64,000 nucleotides of DNA from an uncultured Leptotrichia sp. Lineage in GTDB: Bacteria > Fusobacteriota > Fusobacteriia > Fusobacteriales > Leptotrichiaceae. The stretch spans positions 1 to 64,000 of the forward strand of contig CALEXX010000019.1 of the NCBI GenBank assembly GCA_937925095.1, read 5' to 3'. Positions 52,101 through 59,368 of this stretch are shown here, one piece after another; the stretch's first letter is position 1; the number at the start of each line of letters is the position of its first letter. A program made the translations under genes and the position numbers. The notes below the pieces were generated by a model. That model worked only from the letters and a program-made list of their open reading frames with translations. It was not told the origin of the DNA and did not search any database.

Positions 52101-52937
52101 ATGAACTTTTTAGAAATTTTTAAATATTCCTTCATGCAGAATGCACTGATTGTCGGCTTACTCTCAAGTATATGCTGCGGTATAATCGGAACATACATTG
52201 TTAATAAAAAAATGGTGTTTATATCATCAAGCATCAGTCATGCTTCCTACGGAGGAATTGGAATTGGAATATTTTTAATTTACTTTTTTAGGCTGGAAGT
52301 AAAAGATCCATTAATTTTTGGACTGATATTTTCAATCTTTTCAGGTATACTGATACTTGTTTTAAAGGATTTTTTTAATGTAGATAGTGACCTTGGTATT
52401 GGTATTATGATGTCTCTTGGAATGGCAGTGGGAATTATTTTTTCCTTTATGACTCCTGGATATCAGGCTGATATGTCTACCTACCTTTTTGGAAATATAC
52501 TTTTATCAAATAAACTGAATATAATTTTATTGGTTGGTCTGAACAGCATAACAATAATTTTTTTCATTGTATTTTATAAAGGTATAGTTTATTCAAGTTT
52601 TGATGAAAATTTTTATAGAATATATGGCATACCTGTTACCTTCATAAATTATTTTATGATTATACTTGTTTCTTCTGCTATTATCATAAATATAAAAACA
52701 ATAGGAATCATACTGATAATCTCAATTCTTACAATACCTCAGGCTACTGCTTCAATTATTGCAAGGAAATATTCATCAATACTGTTTTTATCTGTATTTT
52801 TTTCCTTTCTTGGGATTCTGTTTGGACTGTATTTTTCATACATCTTCAATATTCCATCAGGACCTTCGATTATTGTTTCATTGACTATTTTACTGGTTAT
52901 AGTAAAACTTTTTTCATTTTTTGCAAAAAAGTATTGA
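52101..52937 (+). CDS. znuB: Metal ABC transporter permease, ZnuB-like
   Basis: A 278-aa permease of the ABC-3 family with about eight membrane segments. The family pattern SSICCGIIGTYIVNKKMVFISSSISHASYGGIGIG is seen in outline near residue 20, and ITTTIGI-like KTIGIILIISILTIPQATA near 195. GAGGGGG precedes the ATG. Its stop codon overlaps the -35 of the dps promoter. Confidence 0.93.
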   Translation: MNFLEIFKYSFMQNALIVGLLSSICCGIIGTYIVNKKMVFISSSISHASYGGIGIGIFLIYFFRLEVKDPLIFGLIFSIFSGILILVLKDFFNVDSDLGIGIMMSLGMAVGIIFSFMTPGYQADMSTYLFGNILLSNKLNIILLVGLNSITIIFFIVFYKGIVYSSFDENFYRIYGIPVTFINYFMIILVSSAIIINIKTIGIILIISILTIPQATASIIARKYSSILFLSVFFSFLGILFGLYFSYIFNIPSGPSIIVSLTILLVIVKLFSFFAKKY

Positions 52938-52962
52938 CATTTTTTATATTTTATATTATAAT
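52934..52962 (+). promoter_or_regulatory. Consensus sigma-70 promoter of dps
   Basis: TTGACA (52934-52939) and TATAAT (52957-52962), exactly 17 nt apart: a perfect match to both boxes. The -35 box overlaps the TGA stop of znuB. Strong, so a repressor is likely to keep it in check. Confidence 0.9.
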
Positions 52963-52966
52963 AAAT

Positions 52967-52981
52967 TTGTAATTAATACAA
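52967..52981 (+). promoter_or_regulatory. PerR/Fur-like box at the dps start site
   Basis: TTGTAATTAATACAA lies just past the -10, at the likely transcription start. It is a 7-1-7 dyad close to the PerR box TTATAATNATTATAA (three mismatches). Peroxide- or iron-controlled repression of dps is typical of the gene family; the regulator gene is not in the window. Confidence 0.55.
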
Positions 52982-53041
52982 AATAGTAATTAATTTTAAA
53001 GATTATAAAATTAAAATAATTTTATTTAGGAGGTAATTACA

Positions 53042-53485
53042 ATGAGTAAAACAGTAGAAAAATTAAACTTATATCTGGTAAATCTAAACGTGTTATACAG
53101 AAAGGTACAGAATTATCACTGGAATGTAGCAGGAAAAGGATTCTTTACTATCCACAGTAAATTAGAAGAATTCTATGATGGCCTTAACGGACAGATAGAT
53201 GATGTAGCTGAAAGAATACTTTCAATCGGAGGAAGACCATACGGTACATTAAAAGATTATTTAGCATTAACTACAATTAAGGAAGCTGAAAACAAAGAAA
53301 TTGGGGTACATGATGTTTTAGTTTCTGTAAAGGCTGAATTTGAAGGAATGTTAAACCTTGTAAAAGAAATTAAAGCAGCTGCAGATGAAGAGAATGACTA
53401 TGGAACATCAGCAATGGTAGATGAATACATATCTAACTATGAAAAAAATCTGTGGATGTTAAATGCCTACCTTAAAGAAATCTAA
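53042..53485 (+). CDS. dps: Dps-family DNA-protection ferritin
   Basis: A 147-aa four-helix ferritin-like protein. YHWNVAGKGFFTIHSKLEEFYDGLNGQIDDVAERIL in outline contains the ferroxidase ligands (His31, His43 with the acidic residues in the following helix), and GRPYGTLKDYLALTTI is the usual loop. Stores iron and removes peroxide. No N-terminal Lys-rich DNA-binding tail is obvious. AGGAGGT precedes the ATG; a terminator follows. Confidence 0.95.
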   Translation: MSKTVEKLNLYLVNLNVLYRKVQNYHWNVAGKGFFTIHSKLEEFYDGLNGQIDDVAERILSIGGRPYGTLKDYLALTTIKEAENKEIGVHDVLVSVKAEFEGMLNLVKEIKAAADEENDYGTSAMVDEYISNYEKNLWMLNAYLKEI

Positions 53486-53517
53486 TATAATTTGAGTTAA
53501 ACCATACAAAGTGGAAC

Positions 53518-53583
53518 AAAAAAACTATATTTCCTAATTTATTTAAATTTTGCAATTTAGATAATTTGAAATATAGTTTTTTT
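53518..53583 (+). terminator. Terminator of dps
   Basis: A 15-bp stem AAAAAACTATATTTC / GAAATATAGTTTTTT and T-run with a long AT-rich loop (about 35 nt), 33 bp past the dps stop. Confidence 0.8.
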
Positions 53584-53750
53584 ATTTCTTTTTCCACCTC
53601 CATATATATTATAGAGCCTAAATTATTTAAACTTCAGCACAAATAGAAAAGAAAATGTAGCAAAAAGGAAAATAAGAAAAAAAGAATTTGATTGCATTTT
53701 ATTTTTCATTTGAGTATTTTATACTTTAAAATTCAAATAAAAATTAATTA

Positions 53751-53779
53751 TTGTATTTCTATTTATAAACTGATAGAAT
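53751..53779 (+). promoter_or_regulatory. Promoter of the ABC exporter / ABC-F cluster
   Basis: TTGTAT and TAGAAT spaced by 17 nt, about 130 bp before the first exporter gene, leaving a leader of about 120 nt. The stretch 53584-53750 is AT-rich with no other feature seen. Confidence 0.55.
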
Positions 53780-53836
53780 GAAATAAATAGTTGTTGATTA
53801 TTCTCCAAAAAAATAAATAAAAAAGGACAGAATCAT

Positions 53837-53893
53837 TTGAGAGTCTCTTACGGAGGTCCGTATAGCAGAATTCAAGAAATTTATATAACTTAG
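53837..53893 (+). CDS. Possible 18-codon leader peptide
   Basis: A TTG-started frame of 18 codons, LRVSYGGPYSRIQEIYIT, has AAGGA 9 nt upstream and stops 14 bp before the first exporter gene. Its middle overlaps the palindrome TACGGAGGTCCGTA (53849-53862), far more GC-rich than the surroundings. It could be a regulatory leader that senses stalled ribosomes, or a small exported peptide. There is no ATG, and a frame this short arises easily by chance, so treat it as a candidate only. Confidence 0.25.
   Translation: MRVSYGGPYSRIQEIYIT
53849..53862. repeat. 14-bp GC-containing palindrome in the exporter leader
   Basis: TACGGAGGTCCGTA: perfect 14-bp dyad. As RNA it gives a 5-bp stem with an AGGT loop that shows GGAGG; as DNA it could be an operator. 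It lies 45-60 bp before the first exporter ATG. Confidence 0.6.
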
Positions 53894-53907
53894 GAGTTTT
53901 AAATTAA

Positions 53908-55128
53908 ATGAATAAAAATACAAAAAAAATACTTATTCCATCGACATATTCAATAATTTTTACAGTTATCCTGATAATTTTTGAAGGTCTTTCTTCAACA
54001 GGTCTTGCATTTTATGAAGGGAAAGCTATAGATGTAATAACAATAGGCTCTTCTAATAAAATAATGGTAAATAAACTTGCTATTACAATAGCTTTATGTT
54101 TTACAGTACAATGGTTAAGTAGTGTTTTTGCTCCATATTTTCAAAGAATAATGTTCATTAAAAGAATAGAAATTCTCAGAGAAGAAATAGTAAAATCTGT
54201 TTTAAATGCTTCTGTGCCAGATATAGACAGATTTGAAACAGGAGATATACATTTAAGATTAACAAAAAATTTGAATAATATAAATTATTTTTTTTCGGAC
54301 ATACTGTATATTTTTGTTCGGAGAATGGTTATTGGAGTAAGTGCAGTTTTAATTGCATTTATAATAAGCAGAGAATTAGCTGTTTTAGAATTTTTTTTAC
54401 TTCCGTTTATAATTATGATAAATGTAAAAATAAATGATTCTATGGAAAAGAATTTTTATTTAATGGACGAATATTATGGAAAAATAGCAAATATACTGGA
54501 AAATATTTTGAGGTTAATGCAGACAATAAAAATATACAAAGCAGATTTTTTTATAAAGAAACGCTTTGAAAATTCGCTAAAAGATATATATTCAGAAAAT
54601 AAAAAGAATAACAGAATAATAATAAAAAAAGGGAATTTTCTGACAGTGATTAATTATCTTCCTGTTATTATACATTATATAGTCGGAGTAATATTAATCT
54701 ATAATAAAAACATAACATTAGGTACATTTGTAACATTTGGTTTATTCAGAAGTTATGTTTCAAATTTTTTAAATTATTTTCCTAATTTTATATTGAAGTA
54801 TCATGAGATGAAAGCTTCGGTAAAAAGATTAAATGAGTTGATAAATCTTAATGAAAATAAATGTTTTATAAAATTGAAAAAAATTGAATTACAGGATGAT
54901 AAAGATATTATAATATCAGGAAAGAATATTTCTTTTTCTTATTCGAAAGAAAAAAAATTTTTTCTAAATAATATAAATATAAATATTTATAACAAAAAAA
55001 TAAATGTAATAACAGGAAAAAGCGGTAGTGGTAAAACTACATTACTGCATTTGCTATCGGGAATATACCCGGTTGAAAAAGGTGAGGTTATATACTATTT
55101 AAATATAGATGAAAAAAAATGTATATAA
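53908..55128 (+). CDS. ABC exporter half-transporter, first part (frame 1 of a split gene)
   Basis: 406 aa. Six-helix ABC exporter membrane domain (about residues 1-310), linker, then the first part of the nucleotide-binding domain with Walker A GKSGSGKTT near residue 373. The frame ends at 55128, just after codons GAA AAA AAA TGT ATA. The rest of the domain lies in the -1 frame from 55119. Joined, the two frames give a normal exporter of about 547 aa with all motifs. Either a -1 slip at the A-run completes it, or it is broken. Its partner is the full exporter half downstream. Substrate unknown. Confidence 0.85.
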   Translation: MNKNTKKILIPSTYSIIFTVILIIFEGLSSTGLAFYEGKAIDVITIGSSNKIMVNKLAITIALCFTVQWLSSVFAPYFQRIMFIKRIEILREEIVKSVLNASVPDIDRFETGDIHLRLTKNLNNINYFFSDILYIFVRRMVIGVSAVLIAFIISRELAVLEFFLLPFIIMINVKINDSMEKNFYLMDEYYGKIANILENILRLMQTIKIYKADFFIKKRFENSLKDIYSENKKNNRIIIKKGNFLTVINYLPVIIHYIVGVILIYNKNITLGTFVTFGLFRSYVSNFLNYFPNFILKYHEMKASVKRLNELINLNENKCFIKLKKIELQDDKDIIISGKNISFSYSKEKKFFLNNININIYNKKINVITGKSGSGKTTLLHLLSGIYPVEKGEVIYYLNIDEKKCI

Positions 55129-55157
55129 AAAACAATTTTAAAGATAAAATTTTATAT
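55112..55157 (+). promoter_or_regulatory. A8 slippery run with following hairpin at the frame junction
   Basis: Eight A residues (55112-55119), read as GAA AAA AAA in the first frame, contain the classic slippery heptamer A_AAA_AAA. Three nt later a two-part stem begins: ATATAA / TTATAT (55123-55128, 55152-55157) and AATTTTA / TAAAATT (55134-55140, 55145-55151) around a 4-nt loop. A -1 slip, or one more A in mRNA or DNA, joins the two frames. The ATG at 55119 could also allow restart. Confidence 0.6.
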
Positions 55158-55553
55158 GTAGGACAACATGATTTTCTATTTATAGATACAATATTAAATA
55201 ATTTGACTTTAGGTTCAAAAGAAATAGATATCGAAAAAGTAGTTGAAATATGTAAATTATTTGATATTCATAATTCGATAATGAAACTGGACAAAGGTTA
55301 TGAAACAGTAATTGGAGAAAAAAATACACATTCATTGTCTGGAGGAGAAATCAGGAGGCTTTCTATTGCAAGAGCCTGTTTAAGAAAACCTGAAATCCTT
55401 TTTCTGGATGAACCTACGTCTTCTCTTGATCATGAAACAGAAAAAAAAATTATTGATATAGTGGAAAAAATGAGAAAAAATACAACATTTATCATATCAT
55501 CACACAGTTTATCTTTTATTGAGAGAGCTGATAAACTATTTATTATAAAATAA
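55119..55553 (+). CDS. ABC exporter half-transporter, second part (frame 0 of the split gene)
   Basis: 144 aa. Continues the nucleotide-binding domain directly after the frame junction: YVGQHDFLFIDTILNNLTLG (Q-loop), signature LSGGEIRRLSIARA, Walker B/D-loop ILFLDEPTSSLD and H-loop ISSHS. Alone it would be a useless half-domain, yet every motif is intact and no further stop or gap occurs, which suggests selection on the joined product or a very recent break. No ribosome site of note stands before the ATG. Confidence 0.82.
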   Translation: MYIKNNFKDKILYVGQHDFLFIDTILNNLTLGSKEIDIEKVVEICKLFDIHNSIMKLDKGYETVIGEKNTHSLSGGEIRRLSIARACLRKPEILFLDEPTSSLDHETEKKIIDIVEKMRKNTTFIISSHSLSFIERADKLFIIK

Positions 55554-55657
55554 AGATAAAATTGAAGAAGAAGATTCTTTGAAGTATATATAATAAATGG
55601 TATAAAGTTATTATTTTTCAAATTTTTAAATAAAGTAAACAAGGAGTTACCATTAAA

Positions 55658-57373
55658 ATGAAAAATATGATGTTATTAAAAGTTTTAGGTATAATAAATA
55701 AGTTACCAAGTAGAAAAAAAATGTTAAAAATGCAGTTGTTGTTAACAATTTTTGTGTTTTCAGGTTATTATTTATCTGCTCTTTTACTGGAGAAATTTTA
55801 TGTAAATATGGCAAAAAGCTTAAATTCTTTTGCTTTTCCTGTATTATATCTGATTTCAGTTTTAATTTTTAAATTTATAATAAATTTAATGGAATTATAT
55901 TTTATACCTAATTTAGAAATGCTTATAAAATCGGATTTATATGTTAAAGTAAATGAAGCACTACACAATTCAAAGAAAATTCAAGGAAATATTTCGGAAT
56001 ATCTGTCAAATATTTTGCAAAATGTGGAAATTGTTACGGAAATTTTATCAAGATGGATTTATAATTTTTTTTCTTCTTTTATATTACTTTTACTTTTTTT
56101 AGTAGTAATTTCTAATGTAGATATCATAATAGGAATATTATACACATTAACAGTTTTGGTATCGGCAATTACTCATATATTTTTTTATTCAAAAATGGGT
56201 ATGGAAAAAACGGCTTTTTTAGAAATAACAAATAAAAGCAATTCTTATTTGAGTCAGGCTATTTCAGGAATAAGAGAAATCAGAAGTTTCGGTCTAGAAG
56301 AAATGTATATTCGAAATGTTCTGGAATTTAACGATGGAATAGTAAAAAATCAGTTGAAATATGAAAAAACTTTTATGGAACATGAAATTTTTAATAATTT
56401 ATTGTGCTACTTGTGTGAGATAATTCCTATTTATATAGGATTAATATTAGTTTCGACAGTTTCTTCGGAAATCGGAAAAACTGCATTTTTAATACAGTTC
56501 ACTCAAAGCATGATTGTATTTATGACAGAGTTTAGCGAGTCATATTGCAAAATAAAGTCATCAAAAAATGAAGTAAATAAAATAAGTGATTTATTAAATA
56601 CAGAAAGTTTGAAAGTGAAAAAAGATCAGAGCAAAGAGAATGTGGAAATAACAAATAGTAAAATAGCATTGGAAATTAAAAATTTAACGGCTTTTTATGG
56701 GAAAAATAAGGTGCTTGACGATATTTCATTTTCCGTTTTGGAAGGAGAAACTGTAGCTATAATAGGAAAAAGTGGAAGTGGAAAGAGTACATTACTCAAA
56801 ATTCTTTCCGGATTTATGGAAAATTATGACGGAAAATATTTTCTTTTGGGAAAGGAAGTAGTTAAAGATGTTTCCGAAAGTTTTATTAGAGATAATGTAT
56901 CTTACGTATCTCAAAATGAAGTTTTGTTTGATTTCAGTATAGAGGATAATATAAGAATCGGAAAAAGTGATATTTCAAATGATGAAATAGGTAGAATTCT
57001 AAAAAAAGTAAATATGCATAAAGAAGTTGAAGAGTTATGTAACGGGATAAAAACAGTAATCGGAGAAGAAGGAACGGCTTTATCAGGAGGACAGATACAA
57101 AGAATATGTATTGCAAGAGCATTGGCTAAAGATACATGTGTATTTCTTTTTGATGAAATAACGTCCTCATTGGATAGGAAAAATGAGAGAAAAATAATGG
57201 AAGAATTAAAAAAAATGAAAAATAAAACTATATTAATGAGCACACACAGTCGTGAAATACTTCCATATGCCTCTAAAATTATAATTCTTAAGGAAGGAAA
57301 AATAGAAGTAAAAGAAAGTTTTGATGAGCTTTATAAAATAGAGGATTATTTTAAAGAAGAGTATACGAAATAG
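55658..57373 (+). CDS. ABC exporter half-transporter, second subunit
   Basis: A complete 571-aa exporter half: six membrane helices (about residues 25-300), then Walker A GKSGSGKST near 368, Q-loop YVSQNEVLFDFSIEDNI, signature LSGGQIQRICIARALA, Walker B LFDEITSSLD and H-loop STHS. The D-loop region FDEITSSLD keeps the catalytic Glu. It presumably pairs with the split subunit upstream as a heterodimer. Such pairs export drugs, peptides or lipids. Codons are even more AT-rich than in neighbours, hinting at acquisition. Confidence 0.9.
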   Translation: MKNMMLLKVLGIINKLPSRKKMLKMQLLLTIFVFSGYYLSALLLEKFYVNMAKSLNSFAFPVLYLISVLIFKFIINLMELYFIPNLEMLIKSDLYVKVNEALHNSKKIQGNISEYLSNILQNVEIVTEILSRWIYNFFSSFILLLLFLVVISNVDIIIGILYTLTVLVSAITHIFFYSKMGMEKTAFLEITNKSNSYLSQAISGIREIRSFGLEEMYIRNVLEFNDGIVKNQLKYEKTFMEHEIFNNLLCYLCEIIPIYIGLILVSTVSSEIGKTAFLIQFTQSMIVFMTEFSESYCKIKSSKNEVNKISDLLNTESLKVKKDQSKENVEITNSKIALEIKNLTAFYGKNKVLDDISFSVLEGETVAIIGKSGSGKSTLLKILSGFMENYDGKYFLLGKEVVKDVSESFIRDNVSYVSQNEVLFDFSIEDNIRIGKSDISNDEIGRILKKVNMHKEVEELCNGIKTVIGEEGTALSGGQIQRICIARALAKDTCVFLFDEITSSLDRKNERKIMEELKKMKNKTILMSTHSREILPYASKIIILKEGKIEVKESFDELYKIEDYFKEEYTK

Positions 57374-57492
57374 TTTATAGTTAGAGTTTATTACAGGTAT
57401 AGTCAACTATATAAAAGAAATAACAGATGATGATTATAAAAATAAATTAAATATGTAATATAAATAAGTTTTAAATAAAAGAAAGGAAAAAT

Positions 57493-58956
57493 ATGTCATT
57501 AATTAATATATCAAATTTATCTTTTTCCTATGATAATAATTATGAAATGATTTTTGAAAATGTCAGCTTTCAAATAGATACGGATTGGAAATTAGGATTT
57601 ATAGGAAGAAACGGAAAAGGAAAAACAACTTTTCTGAATATTTTAATGGGGAAATATAATTATAGAGGGACTGTTTCATCAAATGTTACATTTGAATATT
57701 TTCCTTATGAAGTAAAAAATGAAAAACTTAGCACTATGGAAATTTTAAGGGAAATTTGCCCTGATTGTGAAGAATGGAAATTTTTGAAAGAATTTTCACT
57801 TTTAGAAATAGAGGAAGACATAATTAATCATCAATTTTTTCTTTTATCAAGCGGAGAAAAGACAAAAGTACTATTGGCAGCTTTATTTTTAAAAGAGAAT
57901 AATTTTTTACTAATAGATGAACCTACAAATCATCTTGATATAAATGCAAGAAAAATTGTGAGCAGATACTTGAAGGGAAAGAAAAGCTTTATTCTCGTTT
58001 CACATGACAGAAATCTTTTAGACAGCTGTATTGATCATATACTTTCAATTAATAAAACAAATATTGAAATTCAAAAAGGGAATTTTTCAACATGGGAAAA
58101 AAATAAACGGCAACAGGATGAACTGGAAATATATCAGAATAGGAAACTGAAAAAGGAGATAAAACGTCTTGTAAAATCCTCAAAAAGAGTTGCTGTCTGG
58201 TCCGATAAGGTAGAAAAAACAAAAAATCTCGGAATGGGAGATAAAGGATATATCGGACATATGGCTGCCAAAATGATGAAAAGAGCAAAATCAATAGAAA
58301 AAAGAAGTGATAGATTAATAGAAGAAAAATCCCAATTACTTAAGAATATTGACATAGATGAAAAATTGAAGTTAAGTCCCTTAATATTTCACAGCAAAAG
58401 ATTAATTGAATTTAAAAACGTCTCATTATTTTACAATAACAGATTAATCTGTAGAGATATAAATTTTAAAATTAATCAGGGAGAAATTATTTCTCTGACA
58501 GGAAAAAACGGATCCGGAAAATCAACAATTTTGAAATTGATAATAGGAAAAAATGTTAAATACACAGGAAATATTTATTGTGCAAAAAATTTAAAAATTT
58601 CTTATGTTTCTCAGGATACTTCCGATTTAAAAGGGAATTTGTTTGAATACATTGAAGAAAAACAGATAGATAAAACATTATTTCTATCAATACTGAGTAA
58701 AATGGGTTTTAACAGCTTACAGTTTGAAAAGGATATCTCAGATTACAGTGAAGGTCAGAAAAAGAAAATTTTAATAACAGCAAGTCTCTGTGAAAAGGCA
58801 CATTTGTATATTTGGGATGAACCTTTGAACTTTATAGATATTATGAGTAGAATACAAATAGAAGAATTGATATTAAATTACAGACCGACATTATTGTTTG
58901 TTGAACATGATGAATTATTTAATAAGAAAGTTGCAGATAGATTCATAAATTTATAA
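57493..58956 (+). CDS. ABC-F ATPase, Lsa/Vga-like ribosomal protection type
   Basis: A 487-aa twin-ATPase without membrane segments. NBD1: Walker A GRNGKGKTT, signature LSSGEKTKVLLAALF, LIDEPTNHLD. NBD2: Walker A GKNGSGKST, signature YSEGQKKKILITASL, WDEPLNFID. Between them is a basic linker (about residues 190-300, KKEIKRLVKSSKRVAVWSDK region) that in this family reaches the peptidyl transferase centre. Second Walker B has WDEP for LDEP. It starts like Lsa(A)/Vga proteins (SFAYDNN-type) and is the resistance class for lincosamides, streptogramin A and pleuromutilins. Whether this one gives resistance is not shown. GAAAGG precedes the ATG. Confidence 0.88.
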   Translation: MSLINISNLSFSYDNNYEMIFENVSFQIDTDWKLGFIGRNGKGKTTFLNILMGKYNYRGTVSSNVTFEYFPYEVKNEKLSTMEILREICPDCEEWKFLKEFSLLEIEEDIINHQFFLLSSGEKTKVLLAALFLKENNFLLIDEPTNHLDINARKIVSRYLKGKKSFILVSHDRNLLDSCIDHILSINKTNIEIQKGNFSTWEKNKRQQDELEIYQNRKLKKEIKRLVKSSKRVAVWSDKVEKTKNLGMGDKGYIGHMAAKMMKRAKSIEKRSDRLIEEKSQLLKNIDIDEKLKLSPLIFHSKRLIEFKNVSLFYNNRLICRDINFKINQGEIISLTGKNGSGKSTILKLIIGKNVKYTGNIYCAKNLKISYVSQDTSDLKGNLFEYIEEKQIDKTLFLSILSKMGFNSLQFEKDISDYSEGQKKKILITASLCEKAHLYIWDEPLNFIDIMSRIQIEELILNYRPTLLFVEHDELFNKKVADRFINL

Positions 58957-58988
58957 AATAAATTAGTCGGATTTTTCAATTAGGGTAA

Positions 58989-59171
58989 TTTAATCCTAAA
59001 TTCCCAGATTTTTATACATAGGATACCTCAAAGTCTTAATTTACAAGCCATCTAAAAATTGATGTTATGTTTAATTATACATATTTTATTTTTTGCAGAA
59101 ATCTCTGAAAGATTTAATTTTACTAAGTTAGTATGTTTCATATGTATAATTTTTTGGGAATTTAGGTTAAA
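58989..59171. mobile_element. MITE-like element, 183 bp, with about 37-bp terminal inverted repeats
   Basis: The two ends (58989-59026 and 59135-59171) are inverted repeats: the outer 17-18 bp (TTTAATCCTAAATTCCCA / TGGGAATTTAGGTTAAA) match save for one extra base, and the inner 20 bp match at about two thirds of positions. No transposase frame lies inside. It follows the ABC-F stop by 33 bp. A MITE or a long hairpin RNA are both possible; no clear target-site duplication is seen. The rest of the gap 58957-59368 holds a terminator and the fragment described next. Confidence 0.45.
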
Positions 59172-59194
59172 TAATAAACTATTTTCATTATAAT

Positions 59195-59252
59195 AAAAAA
59201 TAGAGTTATAAAATACATAGCAACTGATTCGTATTTCTACACTCTATTTTTT
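59195..59252. terminator. Terminator of the mevalonate operon
   Basis: Perfect 12-bp stem AAAAAATAGAGT / ACTCTATTTTTT with long loop, containing a further ATAC/GTAT-type pairing (AAATAC / GTATTT). T-runs on both strands; it stops the fni transcript and any read-through from the ABC-F side. Confidence 0.85.
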
Positions 59253-59263
59253 ATATTATTTTT

Positions 59264-59368
59264 CTATTCCTTTTTGTTATTTTCTCTGTAATATTCCCAT
59301 TCTTCCATTGCTGTTCCCTCTGTCGGATGATAAACTCCAAAAACAGTTACAATATAATTCTTTATATA
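59264..59368 (-). other. Coding-like 34-codon stretch in frame directly after the fni stop
   Basis: Reading on past the fni TAA in the same frame gives 34 more sense codons before a TAG, including TVFGVYHPTEGTAMEEWEYY. The mix of Gly, His, Pro, Thr, Trp is unlike the Lys/Asn/Ile/Phe-rich junk usual in AT-rich gaps. No ATG or GTG start with a ribosome site fits the whole stretch. It may be the tail of a decayed gene, a small gene with a rare start, or chance. Confidence 0.3.

Noticed and set aside
53518..53583. The long AT-rich loop after dps as a small RNA
   Set aside because: A simple terminator stem with a large loop explains it; no promoter is seen before it apart from the dps promoter.
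59062..59196. A 43-codon hydrophobic frame inside the MITE-like element
   Set aside because: It has no ribosome site and spans the inverted repeat end, so it is better explained by base composition.
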